The position numbers and the translations under genes are program-made. Below are positions 38,515 to 48,542 of a stretch of 64,000 nucleotides of DNA, piece by piece. Numbering within the stretch: the first letter of the stretch is position 1; every line of letters begins with the position of its first letter. A model generated the notes under the pieces. It was not told where the DNA came from, made no database searches, and saw only the letters and a program-made list of their open reading frames with translations. Source of the stretch: Silvimonas amylolytica (GTDB taxonomy: Bacteria; Pseudomonadota; Gammaproteobacteria; Burkholderiales; Chitinibacteraceae); assembly GCF_014645555.1 (NCBI RefSeq), contig NZ_BMLY01000001.1, positions 391,939 to 455,938 on the forward strand. The letters are read 5' to 3'.

Positions 38515-38694
38515 TTTCTTTCACGTAAACCGACACCTGACATGTGTCGGCAATTTCACGAATTCCGGGTCGCGAACATAACACTCACGCCCAAAAAAGC
38601 GCAAGGCGACCCAACGGTTACATCGATTATATGTTGTGGATTATGCGAAAAATCGCGAATTCAATAAGAATTGTCAAATTTAAAAAGTGGATTG

Positions 38695-39695
38695 TTATTT
38701 TTCAGACAACAGATGATTTACCCGTACTGCCGATCATCGGTCTGAATGCCCCGTCCAACCGACACTGCGGATAATTTCCAATTGGCCACCGCCCAAACCC
38801 AGAATTCATCCCGGGATGCATCAAGCAGCGTCTTGTCCGGTTGCTGACCCAGCAACCCGAGAGCACGCCACAATACCGGCACCGGATTTTTTTCCGCCAC
38901 AACCGCAGGTGCCTGCGTCTGCTTGCTTAACTTTTCGCCGGCCGAATTGACCAGCACCGGAATATGCGCATATTCAGGAGACGGGTAATTAAGTAAAGTC
39001 TGCAAATATCGCTGACGGGGGGTCGAATCAAGCAGATCAGCGCCGCGCACGATATGAGTTATTCCCTGCAACGCGTCATCGACGACCACTGCCAATTGAT
39101 AGGCAAACAATCCGTCGGCGCGCTTCAATACAAAATCGCCAACATCGTTCGGCAGCGACTGACACTGCAGTCCTTGTATCCGATCGGTATAGCAAACCGG
39201 TGCAATTTCTTCCGTATTGATGCGCCAGGCCCGGGCCTGCCCTCCGGATTTAAGCCCATGCCGGCAAGTGCCCGGATAGACCGGCCCATCCACGCCGGCA
39301 TGCGCCACACTGGCAATCTCGCGTCGGGTACAGGAACACGGGTAGACAAGGCCGGTGTGCTGCAATTGCTGCATCGCGAGGTCATAATGCGCATCGCGCT
39401 GGCTTTGGTAAATCACCTCGCCATCCCAATGCATGCCCCAACTTTCCAGTTGCCGTAAAATCTCGTCGGCTGCGCCGGATATGCAGCGTGGCCGATCCAG
39501 ATCTTCCATGCGCACCCGCCATTCCCCATCTGCCGCGCGCGCATCCAGATAACTGGCCATCGCCGCCAGCAATGAGCCGGCGTGCAGCACGCCTGTTGGG
39601 CTGGGGGCGAAACGCCCGCGATAACGCGTTGCAGTTTTGTCAGTCAATGCGTGAGCAACTGCAGAAGCCGGATTTTCAACAGATTTCATCGTCAT
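38695..39695 (-). other. Extent of the gluQRS transcription region including 3' flank
   Basis: The 200 bp between fimV and gluQRS (38515-38717) hold no gene. The AT-rich stretch at 38630-38700 is the likely fimV promoter region, but I could not fix a -35/-10 pair. No terminator is visible for gluQRS, so readthrough into fimV is possible. Confidence 0.3.
38718..39695 (-). CDS. gluQRS: Glutamyl-Q tRNA(Asp) synthetase
   Basis: Truncated GluRS paralogue that glutamylates queuosine 34 of tRNA(Asp); it lacks the anticodon-binding domain, consistent with about 325 residues. The N-terminal signature is GRFAPSPTGVLHAGS, the zinc-binding cysteines are in YPCSCTRREI and YPGTC, and the KMSKS equivalent is EKLSKQT. 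The start is uncertain among a TTG at 39704 and ATGs at 39695 and 39689; I use 39695. It is divergent from fdxA. Confidence 0.93.
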   Translation of the reverse strand: MTMKSVENPASAVAHALTDKTATRYRGRFAPSPTGVLHAGSLLAAMASYLDARAADGEWRVRMEDLDRPRCISGAADEILRQLESWGMHWDGEVIYQSQRDAHYDLAMQQLQHTGLVYPCSCTRREIASVAHAGVDGPVYPGTCRHGLKSGGQARAWRINTEEIAPVCYTDRIQGLQCQSLPNDVGDFVLKRADGLFAYQLAVVVDDALQGITHIVRGADLLDSTPRQRYLQTLLNYPSPEYAHIPVLVNSAGEKLSKQTQAPAVVAEKNPVPVLWRALGLLGQQPDKTLLDASRDEFWVWAVANWKLSAVSVGRGIQTDDRQYG

Positions 39696-39761
39696 ACAAC
39701 ACAATGGACGCTCACCAGGACCGAAGCAAATACATCGGAATAGTTCTGCCTGAGCGCTGCT

Positions 39762-39791
39762 TGTTATAAAATGGTGACAGTTTATATCACC
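39762..39791 (+). promoter_or_regulatory. Extended -10 promoter and small palindrome before fdxA
   Basis: TGTTATAAA (39762-39770) fits an extended -10 element (TGnTATAAA), placing transcription start near 39777. A palindrome GGTGA (39773-39777)/TCACC (39787-39791) sits on that start point and could be an operator. The -35 region is weak, as expected for an extended -10 promoter. Confidence 0.45.
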
Positions 39792-39855
39792 ACCCGGTCC
39801 GCAAAGCGCACCGAAACCGATTGCCTACCCGCTCCGATCTCTAAAAGGAAACGCC

Positions 39856-40179
39856 ATGACCTATGTTGTCACCGACGCCTGTGTGAAGTGCAAGTACACC
39901 GACTGTGTAGACGTCTGCCCGGTTGACTGCTTTCGCGAAGGCCCGAATTTTCTGGTGATTGATCCGGACGAGTGCATCGACTGCACCCTTTGCGTGGCCG
40001 AATGCCCGGTAGAGGCGATCTACGCCGAAGATGACGTACCTGCAGACATGCAGGACTTCATTGCCCTGAACGCCGAGCTGTCCAAGAGCTGGACACCGAT
40101 CGTTGAAAAGAAAGACCCGTTGCCGGACCACGAAACGTGGGCTGGCGTGACCGGCAAGTTCGATCAGATCGAGCGCTGA
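39856..40179 (+). CDS. fdxA: 7Fe ferredoxin
   Basis: Two-cluster [3Fe-4S][4Fe-4S] ferredoxin of 107 residues. The cluster cysteines C9, C17, C21, C40, C43, C46 and C50 match the FdxA pattern ([12 protein letters not shown]), and the conserved C-terminal extension binds over the core. It is a cytoplasmic low-potential electron carrier whose partner is unknown here. Start ATG with AAAAGGAAA upstream; monocistronic, with a terminator about 30 bp after the stop. Confidence 0.96.
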   Translation: MTYVVTDACVKCKYTDCVDVCPVDCFREGPNFLVIDPDECIDCTLCVAECPVEAIYAEDDVPADMQDFIALNAELSKSWTPIVEKKDPLPDHETWAGVTGKFDQIER

Positions 40180-40211
40180 TCTGCGTATCAAAATACGCTG
40201 AACAGCCAGCA

Positions 40212-40246
40212 ACCCGGCGGCGCAGCTTGCGTTACGCCGGGTTTTT
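40212..40246 (+). terminator. Intrinsic terminator after fdxA
   Basis: CCCGGCG (40213-40219) pairs with CGCCGGG (40235-40241), extended by AA/TT, followed by TTTTT. Confidence 0.85.
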
Positions 40247-40272
40247 CGTTTATAGTTGCGAGTTCACCCCTT

Positions 40273-40299
40273 GCCTGACCGGCGTCGCACCTGGCAGGC
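40273..40299 (+). promoter_or_regulatory. S6:S18 leader motif of the rpsF operon
   Basis: A stem GCCT/AGGC (40273-40276 with 40296-40299) is followed by an inner GAC/GTC helix (40277-40279 with 40284-40286) capped by CGGC. A one-sided 3' bulge (40287-40295) contains CACCTG. An asymmetric loop with CACCTG next to a hairpin carrying CCG is the described S6:S18-binding motif in bacterial rpsF leaders, used for autogenous control. It ends 25 nt before the rpsF ATG. Confidence 0.6.
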
Positions 40300-40323
40300 T
40301 GTTATAAACCGCAAGGAGCACAC

Positions 40324-40689
40324 ATGCGACACTATGAAATTGTATTCATCGTGCACCCGGATCAAAGCGAGCAAGTGCCCGCAATGATCGAGCGCTACAA
40401 AGCACTGATCGCAACCGGTAACGGCACGATCCATCGTCTGGAAGACTGGGGCCGCCGCCAACTGGCTTACCCGATCCAGAAGATCCACAAGGCTCACTAC
40501 GTTCTGCTGAACGTTGAAATCGCTCAGGAAACCCTGGACGAACTCGAACATGCCTTCAAGTTCAACGACGCCGTACTGCGCCATCTGACGACCAAGATGG
40601 AACACGCAGTGACTGAACCTTCCCCGATGATGAAGGAAGAGAAGTCCAAGTCGTTGGCCGCTCCGGCACAAGAAGGCCAGGCTGTCTAA
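40324..40689 (+). CDS. rpsF: 30S ribosomal protein S6
   Basis: Ribosomal protein bS6 of the small-subunit platform, partner of bS18; 121 residues. The core is recognised from [17 protein letters not shown] and [21 protein letters not shown] non-conserved, Lys/Glu-rich tail follows residue ~97. Good AAGGAG before the ATG. First gene of rpsF-priB-rpsR-rplI and preceded by an S6:S18-type leader motif. Confidence 0.97.
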   Translation: MRHYEIVFIVHPDQSEQVPAMIERYKALIATGNGTIHRLEDWGRRQLAYPIQKIHKAHYVLLNVEIAQETLDELEHAFKFNDAVLRHLTTKMEHAVTEPSPMMKEEKSKSLAAPAQEGQAV

Positions 40690-40713
40690 GCCGGCACTTT
40701 TGCCTACAACGAC

Positions 40714-41019
40714 GTGACGAAAAGCAACCGGGTTCTGCTTTATGGAACCCTGATCGAATTGCAGGCTTTACGCGTCACCCCTGCTGGCATACCGGTTCTG
40801 GAGTTTGTTCTCCTGCATGAATCGGAACAGCTGGAAAACGAAGTGCCAAGGCGAGTTACGCTGGAAGCACCGGCAAGGGCCACTGGCCCGGTCGCACAAG
40901 CGTTAAGTAAATTGCAAATTGGTCAGGAACTCAAAGTGGCTGGATTTCTGGTCAGCATGGGACAAAAGTTCCGTCGCCGGCTCGTGTTGCATATCGAACA
41001 GTACGAATTGTTGAATTAA
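40714..41019 (+). CDS. priB: Primosomal replication protein N
   Basis: Single-stranded-DNA-binding OB-fold protein that works with PriA in restarting stalled replication forks; 101 residues, the usual size. Its position between rpsF and rpsR is diagnostic. The start is a GTG (VTKSNRVLLYGTLIEL...) with no strong Shine-Dalgarno, which probably keeps its level below that of the ribosomal proteins. Confidence 0.93.
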   Translation: MTKSNRVLLYGTLIELQALRVTPAGIPVLEFVLLHESEQLENEVPRRVTLEAPARATGPVAQALSKLQIGQELKVAGFLVSMGQKFRRRLVLHIEQYELLN

Positions 41020-41031
41020 AGGATAGATACC

Positions 41032-41259
41032 ATGTCTCGCCATCTCTTCAAGCGGAAGAAATTCTGCCGCTTTACCGCCGAAGGCATCAAGGAAATCGAC
41101 TACAAGGACATCGCGCTCCTGAAAGATTTCATTGCTGAAAACGGCAAGATCATCCCGGCCCGCATCACTGGCACCAAGGCCAAGTACCAACGTCAACTGT
41201 CGGCTGCCATCAAGCGCGCTCGTCTGCTCGCGCTGCTGCCGTACACCGACCTGCACTAA
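41032..41259 (+). CDS. rpsR: 30S ribosomal protein S18
   Basis: Ribosomal protein bS18, 75 residues, forming a heterodimer with S6. Recognised by [11 protein letters not shown] near the N-terminus and [20 protein letters not shown]. It lies 12 bp after priB and 16 bp before rplI. Confidence 0.98.
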   Translation: MSRHLFKRKKFCRFTAEGIKEIDYKDIALLKDFIAENGKIIPARITGTKAKYQRQLSAAIKRARLLALLPYTDLH

Positions 41260-41275
41260 GTCGGGGAATTAGAAC

Positions 41276-41725
41276 ATGCAAATCATTCTGCTCGAAAAAG
41301 TAGCTAACCTGGGTAACCTGGGTGATGTGGTCAAGGTTAAAGACGGTTTCGCCCGCAACTTCCTGATCCCGCAAGGCAAAGCCAAGCGTGCGACTGAAGC
41401 CAACCTGAAAGACTTTGAAGCACGCCGTGCTGACCTGGAAAAGGCACAAGCCGAAATCCTGGTTGGCGCTCAAGCCCGTGCCGAGAAGCTGCAAGACGCT
41501 TCCGTGACCATCGCCCAGAAGGCTGGTGTTGACGGCCGTCTGTTCGGTTCCGTTGGCAATGCCGACATCGCCGAAGCGTTCACCGCTGCTGGCCATCCGG
41601 TCAAGAAGTTCGAAGTACGTCTGCCGAACGGCGCCTTCAAGGCAATCGGCGAATACGACGTTTCCCTGGCGCTGCACCACGATGTTGTGGTTGACGTCAA
41701 GGTTCTGGTCGTCGCTGAGCAGTAA
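41276..41725 (+). CDS. rplI: 50S ribosomal protein L9
   Basis: Ribosomal protein bL9, 149 residues: N-terminal domain [17 protein letters not shown], a long connecting helix, and a C-terminal rRNA-binding domain. Last gene of the operon, followed by a strong terminator. Confidence 0.98.
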   Translation: MQIILLEKVANLGNLGDVVKVKDGFARNFLIPQGKAKRATEANLKDFEARRADLEKAQAEILVGAQARAEKLQDASVTIAQKAGVDGRLFGSVGNADIAEAFTAAGHPVKKFEVRLPNGAFKAIGEYDVSLALHHDVVVDVKVLVVAEQ

Positions 41726-41755
41726 TCTGCTTGCCCGCTCCGGTGGGAACAGCAT

Positions 41756-41787
41756 AAAAAAAGGGAAGCTGAGGCTTCCCTTTTTTT
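41756..41787 (+). terminator. Intrinsic terminator after rplI
   Basis: AAGGGAAGC (41761-41769) pairs with GCTTCCCTT (41774-41782) over TGAG, flanked by A and T runs. Confidence 0.92.
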
Positions 41788-41907
41788 GCGTCTGTCGCCC
41801 ACTTGTACCATTCTGTGGATTGGTCACATATGAGGCGCACCAAACCTGGCGCCGCTCATTATAATGAGACCCTTATCTGCGCCCCGGCACCCAAGGACAG
41901 CACCCGC

Positions 41908-43719
41908 ATGAGCTCCAGTATCAATCCAACCGATGTTGCCCGGGAAACGCTCAAGCAGCTTGCCATTCGCCGGATTGCTCCAACACCCGATCACTACGAA
42001 GAGATTTATCACAGCATTGCAGGCACGCCCGAAGAGCAGCGCCTGCACCCGCTAGCGCGTCTACTGGAAGCACGCATCGCCGAACTGCCACGACAGTCAC
42101 CCGAACTATTGCGCAACCTGGATCAGTTCAAGCGTGCGATCCGCGCTGGCGATTGGGAACGCGCACCTGAACTGATTTTTCGCTGCGTCGATTTACAAGG
42201 CGGCCAGACCCGGCTCAGCCGCAGCTGGGCAGAACTGTTGCGTGAGTTTATCCGCCAATGGGATCTGCGCAATCCGGCTTACCCTTCAACGCGCAAACAG
42301 GATTCTTTTGAGAAAGTCCTGATCCATTTTGGCAATGATCCAGCTGCATTGAATGAAAAGCTGGACGGGCTCGTACGGGCATGGTCCGAAACAAACTCAA
42401 CCTCCGAAGCTGTTGAAGAAATCCTGCCTGCTGGCGCCATAGCAGCAGAGATTACGCCAACGAGCGGAGAAACCAGCCTCGGCCATTGGGAAGAATGGCG
42501 CGAGTCACTGGCGCAGGCACTGGATCTGGGGCTGGCAGCTCGCCTGACGCACTACCCGGACCTCGCCATTGATGCATCTGCTCTGGCGCGTGAAGCCGAA
42601 GGCGTGCAGACCGAAAACGACCTGCGCAAGTTTATTCCGCGGCTAAAAAAATTCTGGATCAAGCTTGAACTCACCAATGATCAAGAAGAGCGCCTGTGTG
42701 ATGGCCTGCTGAATCTGCTGCGTTTGCTGACCGATAACATCAGTGAAATCATCGTCGATGAAGAATGGGTCCATGGTCAGATCGCGGTGATCCAGAACAT
42801 CATGTCGCAGCCACTGGACATGCGGCTGATTTACGATGCCGAAGCCGGGCTGAAAGAAGTGATCTACAAACAGAGCGTACTCAAACAGGGTCTGCGTGAA
42901 GCACAAACTTCACTCAAATCAGTGTTGACGTCGTTCATTGATCGCCTGGGCACCATCGCCGACAGCACCGACCAATATCAATCTCGTATCAGCCTGTATA
43001 GCGATCAGATTGAACGCAGCAACAATCTGGCCGACCTGAAGACCGTTCTGGACAATTTGACCCAGGACACACGCTCCATGCAACTGGATGTCGTGCGCAC
43101 TCGGGATGAACTTCTTCAGGCACGTGCACAAGCAGAAGAGGCACAGTCGCGCGTCAATCAACTGGAAGGCGAATTACGCGCGGTGAGTGAGAAAATCCGT
43201 GAAGATCAACTCACCGGCGCATTGAACCGCCGCGGCCTGGAAGAAAGCATCCTGATCGAAACCGCCCGCGCCCAACGCAGCGGTAACCCTCTGGCGCTGG
43301 TCCTCCTCGATCTGGATGACTTCAAACGACTGAACGACACCAGAGGGCATAGCGCTGGAGACAAGGCGTTGATTCACCTGGTCGCCGTCGTGAAGGCGTT
43401 GCTGCGCCCTACTGATCGCATTGCGCGGTATGGCGGCGAGGAATTTGTACTGCTCCTTCCCGATACACCGTTGCAGGAGGCCGCTCTGGCCATGATGCGA
43501 TTGCAGCGCGAACTCACCCGCCGCTTCTTCCTGCACAACAACGAGAAGGTGCTGATCACGTTCAGCGCAGGTGTAACGTTGCTGCAGCAAGGAGAGCCTG
43601 GCAACAAGGCCATTGATCGCGCTGACGCAGCCATGTACCGCGCCAAAAAGGCCGGCAAAAACCGTGTAGAAGTGGAATCCCCGATGCCCTCAGAGACTGG
43701 CCCCGGCGCTACCGTGTGA
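41908..43719 (+). CDS. Diguanylate cyclase (GGDEF protein)
   Basis: Soluble c-di-GMP synthase of 603 residues; the ATG at 41908 has AAGGA nine bases upstream and is preferred over upstream in-frame codons. The C-terminal GGDEF domain (about 430-595) has the active-site motif GGEEF at 509-513 and an I-site RPTD at 500-503 for product inhibition, so it should be active and feedback-controlled. The first ~370 residues are helical without membrane segments and match no sensor domain I can name, and a coiled coil (about 385-430) precedes the catalytic domain. It could counterbalance the HD-GYP protein at 55667. Confidence 0.93.
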   Translation: MSSSINPTDVARETLKQLAIRRIAPTPDHYEEIYHSIAGTPEEQRLHPLARLLEARIAELPRQSPELLRNLDQFKRAIRAGDWERAPELIFRCVDLQGGQTRLSRSWAELLREFIRQWDLRNPAYPSTRKQDSFEKVLIHFGNDPAALNEKLDGLVRAWSETNSTSEAVEEILPAGAIAAEITPTSGETSLGHWEEWRESLAQALDLGLAARLTHYPDLAIDASALAREAEGVQTENDLRKFIPRLKKFWIKLELTNDQEERLCDGLLNLLRLLTDNISEIIVDEEWVHGQIAVIQNIMSQPLDMRLIYDAEAGLKEVIYKQSVLKQGLREAQTSLKSVLTSFIDRLGTIADSTDQYQSRISLYSDQIERSNNLADLKTVLDNLTQDTRSMQLDVVRTRDELLQARAQAEEAQSRVNQLEGELRAVSEKIREDQLTGALNRRGLEESILIETARAQRSGNPLALVLLDLDDFKRLNDTRGHSAGDKALIHLVAVVKALLRPTDRIARYGGEEFVLLLPDTPLQEAALAMMRLQRELTRRFFLHNNEKVLITFSAGVTLLQQGEPGNKAIDRADAAMYRAKKAGKNRVEVESPMPSETGPGATV

Positions 43720-43723
43720 ACCC

Positions 43724-43757
43724 AACAAAAAGGACGGCAGAAGCCGTCCTTTTTGTT
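43724..43757. terminator. Bidirectional terminator between the GGDEF gene and hldA
   Basis: AAAAAGGACGGC (43727-43738) pairs with GCCGTCCTTTTT (43743-43754) over an AGAA loop. It suits both converging transcripts. Confidence 0.92.
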
Positions 43758-43778
43758 TGCACCGACAATCAACAGCAA

Positions 43779-44744
43779 TCAGACAAACAGTTCATCCGGA
43801 TTACAAACTGCGGTGCCGAGCTTGCCGACAACAATGCCTGCGGCACGATTAGCCCACAGCATGGCATCCGGCAAATCCTGTCCTGCAGCCAGCATCAAAC
43901 CCAGTGTACCGATGACGGTATCGCCAGCGCCGGAAACATCAAATACCTCTCGCGCTACCGTAGGCATATGGGCTACGCCCTGTTTACGGAACAGGGTCAT
44001 ACCCTCTTCGCTACGCGTCACCAGGAGCGCATCAAGATCAAGGTGCTCGCGCATGGATTGCGCCTTGGCCACCAGATCAGCCTCGTCCCGCCATTCGCCA
44101 GCCACTTGCCGGAATTCGGACCGATTAGGTGTCAGCAATGTGGCGCCGCGATAGCGCGAATAATCATCCCCCTTCGGGTCGATCAACACCGGCTTGCCCG
44201 CATTGCGCGCCGCCGCAATCATGTCGAACACATGATGCAAGCCACCTTTGCCGTAATCGGACAAGATAACCACATCGTGGTCGGGCAGCATCCGGCAGAA
44301 ATCATCCAGCTTGGATGCCAGAATTTCATAGCCAGGCGATTCTTCAAAATCAATGCGCAGTAATTGTTGTTGTCTGGCCAGAACACGCAACTTCACGGTA
44401 GTGGCGATGTTCGGATCACGATAAAGCGAGGTGCTGACGCCATCTTCGTGCATCAGGCGTTCCAGCGTCTCCCCTGCCTCATCCTGCCCCACTACGCCAA
44501 GCAACGTAGCCTTCCCACCCAGTGCGGCGATATTGCGCGCGACGTTTGCCGCACCACCGGCGCGCTCTTCCGTTTTGCGGATATGCGCCACCGGGACGGG
44601 TGCCTCGGGTGAAATACGCTTTACGTCACCAAACCAGTAACGGTCCAGCATGACATCGCCCACAACCAGCACCCGCGCGTGGCGCATGGCCTCACGCAGG
44701 TCTGCCTGGTCTACCGCTGAATCAGAGACGACCGATTGCGTCAT
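43779..44744 (-). CDS. hldA: D-glycero-beta-D-manno-heptose-7-phosphate kinase
   Basis: Ribokinase/PfkB-family kinase making heptose-1,7-bisphosphate for lipopolysaccharide inner core synthesis; about 321 residues from the ATG at 44744. It corresponds to the kinase half (RfaE1) of the bifunctional E. coli HldE; the nucleotidyltransferase half is absent and must be encoded elsewhere. Motifs: [14 protein letters not shown] at the N-terminus, [14 protein letters not shown], and the catalytic-Asp motif [12 protein letters not shown]. The start overlaps the ugd 3' end by about 23 bp; an upstream in-frame start at 44768 is also possible. Confidence 0.93.
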   Translation of the reverse strand: MTQSVVSDSAVDQADLREAMRHARVLVVGDVMLDRYWFGDVKRISPEAPVPVAHIRKTEERAGGAANVARNIAALGGKATLLGVVGQDEAGETLERLMHEDGVSTSLYRDPNIATTVKLRVLARQQQLLRIDFEESPGYEILASKLDDFCRMLPDHDVVILSDYGKGGLHHVFDMIAAARNAGKPVLIDPKGDDYSRYRGATLLTPNRSEFRQVAGEWRDEADLVAKAQSMREHLDLDALLVTRSEEGMTLFRKQGVAHMPTVAREVFDVSGAGDTVIGTLGLMLAAGQDLPDAMLWANRAAGIVVGKLGTAVCNPDELFV

Positions 44745-46038
44745 ATTCAAATCCGTTGTCACGAACAATGGCAGGGTCGAACAGATTACGACCGTCGATC
44801 ACCAGCGGCTGCTTCAGGCGCGCTTTGATAGCACCAAAATCAGGCACCTGGAATTCCTTCCACTCGGTGACAATCAACAATGCGTCGGCATTATCCAGCA
44901 CATCCATCAGTGTCTTGCCGTAATTGACCTTGTCACCAAGGATACGCTGGGCTTCATGCATGGCGACCGGGTCAAATGCGCTCACTGTCGCACCGCGCGC
45001 CAGCAGGCCGTCAATCACGACCAGGCTCGGGGCTTCACGCATGTCATCGGTTTTGGGCTTGAATGCCAGACCCCAAATAGCAAAGTGACGGCCCTTGAGG
45101 TCTTCACCAAAGCGCTGGGTCACCTTCTTGACCAGCAGGCTCTTCTGGGTGTCGTTCACTTCTTCGACAGCCTCAAGCACTTTCAGCGTCATGCCGTACT
45201 CGTTGGCCGTCTTGCACAGCGCCTTCACATCCTTGGGGAAGCAGGAGCCACCATAACCGGCACCTGGATACAAAAAGCTGTAGCCAATACGAGGGTCAGA
45301 GCCAATACCCTTGCGCACCAACTCAATATCAGCGCCGAGTTTTTCTGCCAGGTTCGCCAGTTCGTTCATGAACGAAATACGCGTGGCCAGCATCGCGTTC
45401 GCGGCGTATTTGGTCAGTTCGGCAGAGCGGATATCCATAACAAGCATACGCTCATGATTGCGCTGGAACGGCTGATAAATGGTGCGCATGATGCGGATGG
45501 CGCGGTCATCTTCAGCGCCGACCACGATACGATCCGGACGCATGAAGTCTTCAATTGCAGCGCCCTCTTTGAGAAACTCAGGATTGGAGGCCACCGAGAA
45601 CTCGATACTGGCGCCACGCTTTTCCAGTTCTTCAGCGACAGCAGCCTTGACCTTGTCTGCAGTGCCAACCGGCACTGTCGATTTGTCGACAATGACTTTG
45701 TATTCAGTCATTGCACGGCCAATGTTGCGGGCTGCTGCCAGAACGTACTGCAAGTCAGCAGAACCATCTTCATCAGGCGGCGTGCCCACCGCGATGAACT
45801 GTACGGTGCCGTGCGCGACCGATTCATTGATGTCGGTCGTGAAGCGCAAGCGTCCTGCTTGCACGTTGCGGGCCACGATATCATCGAGACCCGGTTCAAA
45901 AATGGGGATGCCGCCAGCGCGCAGCATGTCGATCTTGCGTTGGTCAAGATCCAGACACACCACGTCATTGCCGTACTCAGCAAGGCAAGCCCCCGTGACC
46001 AGGCCAACATAGCCGGTACCTACCACTGTGATTTTCAT
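44722..46038 (-). CDS. ugd: UDP-glucose 6-dehydrogenase
   Basis: NAD-dependent four-electron oxidation of UDP-glucose to UDP-glucuronate, a precursor for surface polysaccharides and lipid A modification; 438 residues. The N-terminal Rossmann motif is [15 protein letters not shown], and the catalytic cysteine lies in [14 protein letters not shown]. It lies 3 bp from pyrF and overlaps hldA, giving a sugar-nucleotide/LPS sub-operon. Confidence 0.96.
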   Translation of the reverse strand: MKITVVGTGYVGLVTGACLAEYGNDVVCLDLDQRKIDMLRAGGIPIFEPGLDDIVARNVQAGRLRFTTDINESVAHGTVQFIAVGTPPDEDGSADLQYVLAAARNIGRAMTEYKVIVDKSTVPVGTADKVKAAVAEELEKRGASIEFSVASNPEFLKEGAAIEDFMRPDRIVVGAEDDRAIRIMRTIYQPFQRNHERMLVMDIRSAELTKYAANAMLATRISFMNELANLAEKLGADIELVRKGIGSDPRIGYSFLYPGAGYGGSCFPKDVKALCKTANEYGMTLKVLEAVEEVNDTQKSLLVKKVTQRFGEDLKGRHFAIWGLAFKPKTDDMREAPSLVVIDGLLARGATVSAFDPVAMHEAQRILGDKVNYGKTLMDVLDNADALLIVTEWKEFQVPDFGAIKARLKQPLVIDGRNLFDPAIVRDNGFEYDAIGRL

Positions 46039-46041
46039 GAA

Positions 46042-46740
46042 TCAGGCTTCCTTGATTTGTTGATTGAATTGTTGCAGCGTCGCAAATGGATCTTTGCTTT
46101 GCGTAATCGGACGCCCCATGACGAGATAATCTGCCCCGGCAGCAATGGCAGCAACGGGCGTCATGACACGGCTCTGGTCATCGGCGGCTGCATCGGCCGG
46201 CCGGATACCCGGGGTAACCAGCTTGAATTGCGCACCGCACGCTGTTTTGAGCATGGCCGCTTCCTGAGCCGAACAGACCACGCCATCCAGGCCACTATCT
46301 CTGGTCAGTCGAGCCAGACGCGCCACCTGCACCTGCGGTTCCGGCAGACCAATTTCAGCCAGCTGCGCGGCATCCATACTGGTCAGCACGGTGACCGCAA
46401 TAAGGAGCGGGCGCTGGGGAAGTGCTTCCAGCGCTTCCCGCGTGGTTTCCATCATTTTGCGCCCGCCCGAGGCGTGCACGTTGACCATCCATACCCCCAT
46501 CTGTGCAGCAACCTTGCAGGCTTGCGCCACGGTATTGGGGATATCGTGAAACTTGAGGTCCAGGAATACGTCAAAACCGCGCTTGACCAACCCCTCCACC
46601 ACCGTCGGACCGGCACTGGTGAAAAGCTCTTTGCCCACCTTCAGGCGACATTGTTCCGGGGTTACGCGATCGGCAAAGGCAAAAGCGGAAGCCGCATCCG
46701 CGTAATCCAGCGCTACAACGATTCTTGGGTCTTGAGACAT
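46042..46740 (-). CDS. pyrF: Orotidine 5'-phosphate decarboxylase
   Basis: Last step of UMP synthesis, 232 residues, TIM-barrel. The catalytic Lys/Asp set is in [14 protein letters not shown], and the phosphate-binding end is [12 protein letters not shown]. The lapAB-pyrF linkage is conserved in proteobacteria. Confidence 0.97.
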   Translation of the reverse strand: MSQDPRIVVALDYADAASAFAFADRVTPEQCRLKVGKELFTSAGPTVVEGLVKRGFDVFLDLKFHDIPNTVAQACKVAAQMGVWMVNVHASGGRKMMETTREALEALPQRPLLIAVTVLTSMDAAQLAEIGLPEPQVQVARLARLTRDSGLDGVVCSAQEAAMLKTACGAQFKLVTPGIRPADAAADDQSRVMTPVAAIAAGADYLVMGRPITQSKDPFATLQQFNQQIKEA

Positions 46741-46840
46741 GGGTTCCTGTCTTTGATATGGGTGTTTCTAATAGCAAATAACGAGATCATGGCCGGCAGA
46801 CCATGCGCCACCAGGCGCCGCCCGCTCCGGCCAATAATCC

Positions 46841-48016
46841 TTATTGCGAATTACGGTTGCGTTTACCTCGCACAGGCGCAAACGATTCCCAGCTTGTGCA
46901 GGCCGGGCAATGCCAAAAATATTGCCGGGCCTTGAAACCACAATGGCTGCAGTAATACATGGATTGCTCTCGAGTGGCCTCATTGAGCAATTTAACAATA
47001 ATTTCCAGATCGGATTTTTGATCATCCGGCGCGATCAGTAGATGGGTTTCCAGAACACGGCGCAAACCCGGCATGGTCGGATGATTGCGCAAACGCTCAC
47101 GCACAAAGGCATACGCCTCATCCATGCCGTTTTTGGACATCATGCGCTCGTAGATCAGCTCCAGCACATCCAGATCCGGATACTGGCTCAGGAGGCGCAC
47201 CAGAAGATTGGTACCTTCGTCAGCACGCCCGGTGGAGTCATAGGCGGCCAGCAAGGGTCGGGCCACCAGCGCCAGGTAGTGCGGATCCTGGGATTCAATC
47301 GCCAGCCAGTATTCAATCGCCTCTGCCGGATTACCCGCCTGGATTGCCAACTCACCCTGCAGCGAACGGGCGCGAGCGCATTGGCGATTCGCTACCAATG
47401 CAGCCTCCAGTTCACCGCGGGCCTCTTCAGGCTGTGAGCGTGCCATGGCTTGCTCGGCCAGTTCGCAATGGAACTGGGCAATTTCATGCTGATAGGTGTG
47501 GCTGTCATCGCGCAATTGCTGGGCAATCTCGATCGCTTTACGCCAGGCTTTTTCCTGCTGGTACACACCTAGAAGTTCGGTGCGGGCCTGACGGGCGTAA
47601 TCGGTGTGCTGCAGTTCGGTCAGGATGGCTTCTGCGCGGTCATACAGACCGGCTGCCATAAAATCTTGCGCCAGTTCAAACTGGGCCTGCTGACGTTGTG
47701 CATCGTTGAGTTCTGGCCGGGCAAGCAGCTTTTGGTGCATGCGGATCGCACGCTCCAGTTCACCGCGACGGCGGAACAAGTGGCCCAGCGTAAATTGCAG
47801 CTCAACGGTTTCTGCATGATGACGGGCAACTTCAACGTACACATCCACGGCGCGGTTTGTTTCGCCGTTGAGCAAGTAGTTCAGGCCTTTGAAGTACGCA
47901 GCAGGCAAGGAACGCGTTTCGGAAAGAACGTGCTTGATGTCGATGCGAGCCGCCAGCCAGCCAAGGCCAAAGAAAGCAGGGAATGCAATCAACCACCAGT
48001 ATTGTGAATCAACCAT
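46841..48016 (-). CDS. lapB: Lipopolysaccharide assembly protein B
   Basis: Inner-membrane-anchored TPR protein (YciM) that in E. coli couples LPS synthesis to degradation of LpxC by FtsH; 391 residues. One N-terminal membrane helix (about 5-22) is followed by an array of TPR-like helices and a C-terminal rubredoxin-like metal site with two CxxC pairs (CSHC and CPAC) near residues 355-375. It lies downstream of lapA, as expected. Confidence 0.96.
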   Translation of the reverse strand: MVDSQYWWLIAFPAFFGLGWLAARIDIKHVLSETRSLPAAYFKGLNYLLNGETNRAVDVYVEVARHHAETVELQFTLGHLFRRRGELERAIRMHQKLLARPELNDAQRQQAQFELAQDFMAAGLYDRAEAILTELQHTDYARQARTELLGVYQQEKAWRKAIEIAQQLRDDSHTYQHEIAQFHCELAEQAMARSQPEEARGELEAALVANRQCARARSLQGELAIQAGNPAEAIEYWLAIESQDPHYLALVARPLLAAYDSTGRADEGTNLLVRLLSQYPDLDVLELIYERMMSKNGMDEAYAFVRERLRNHPTMPGLRRVLETHLLIAPDDQKSDLEIIVKLLNEATREQSMYYCSHCGFKARQYFWHCPACTSWESFAPVRGKRNRNSQ

Positions 48017-48078
48017 TGGACTTAACCTGGCCAGTACGAGCCGGCATTATCATTATTCTTGAAATGAAACTGTACAAC

Positions 48079-48387
48079 TTAGAGCATGTCGCGCGGCGGC
48101 TCTACTGCGACCGCCTCCGCCGTGGCAACGGGCGCGATGTTGCTACGTGCGCGCAACTCTTTGCGCAAGCTGACAAGTTCACGGCGCATACGCACAACAC
48201 GCGTCAGTGAGGCGAGCAACCCCAAGGCCACGCCAGCGACGAAGAACACCAGCAGGATCATGGACAGTGGCGCGGTCCATTCGTACCCGGCAAAGAAATG
48301 CAGAGAAGTGGCATCCCCATTGCGCATGGCGAAACCCAGCAAGACCACGAACACGATCAGCTTGATAAGCCCGTAAACATATCGCAT
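48079..48387 (-). CDS. lapA: Lipopolysaccharide assembly protein A domain protein
   Basis: Small inner-membrane protein (DUF1049/YciS family) of 102 residues with two helices (about 5-22 and 38-62) and a basic, coiled cytoplasmic tail. It is the usual partner of LapB. A structured 280-bp leader separates it from ihfB, whose terminator would otherwise isolate it from the rpsA-ihfB transcript. Confidence 0.93.
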   Translation of the reverse strand: MRYVYGLIKLIVFVVLLGFAMRNGDATSLHFFAGYEWTAPLSMILLVFFVAGVALGLLASLTRVVRMRRELVSLRKELRARSNIAPVATAEAVAVEPPRDML

Positions 48388-48542
48388 CTTTATTCCACGC
48401 TATCCGGAGTATTTATGGCGGTATTGTAGCCGATTCAGGCATGGGGGCCATGTCAGGAATTTCCGTGCATTTGTTTCAGGCAAGTAGCACGATCTTTGCC
48501 GCTACATCACCATAAAACCTTTTCGCTGCCTGACGGCGTCCA

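Noticed and set aside
44650-46935. A 761-codon frame on the + strand over hldA, ugd and pyrF
   Set aside because: It spans three clear minus-strand genes, and its translation has no domain; antisense artefact of codon bias.
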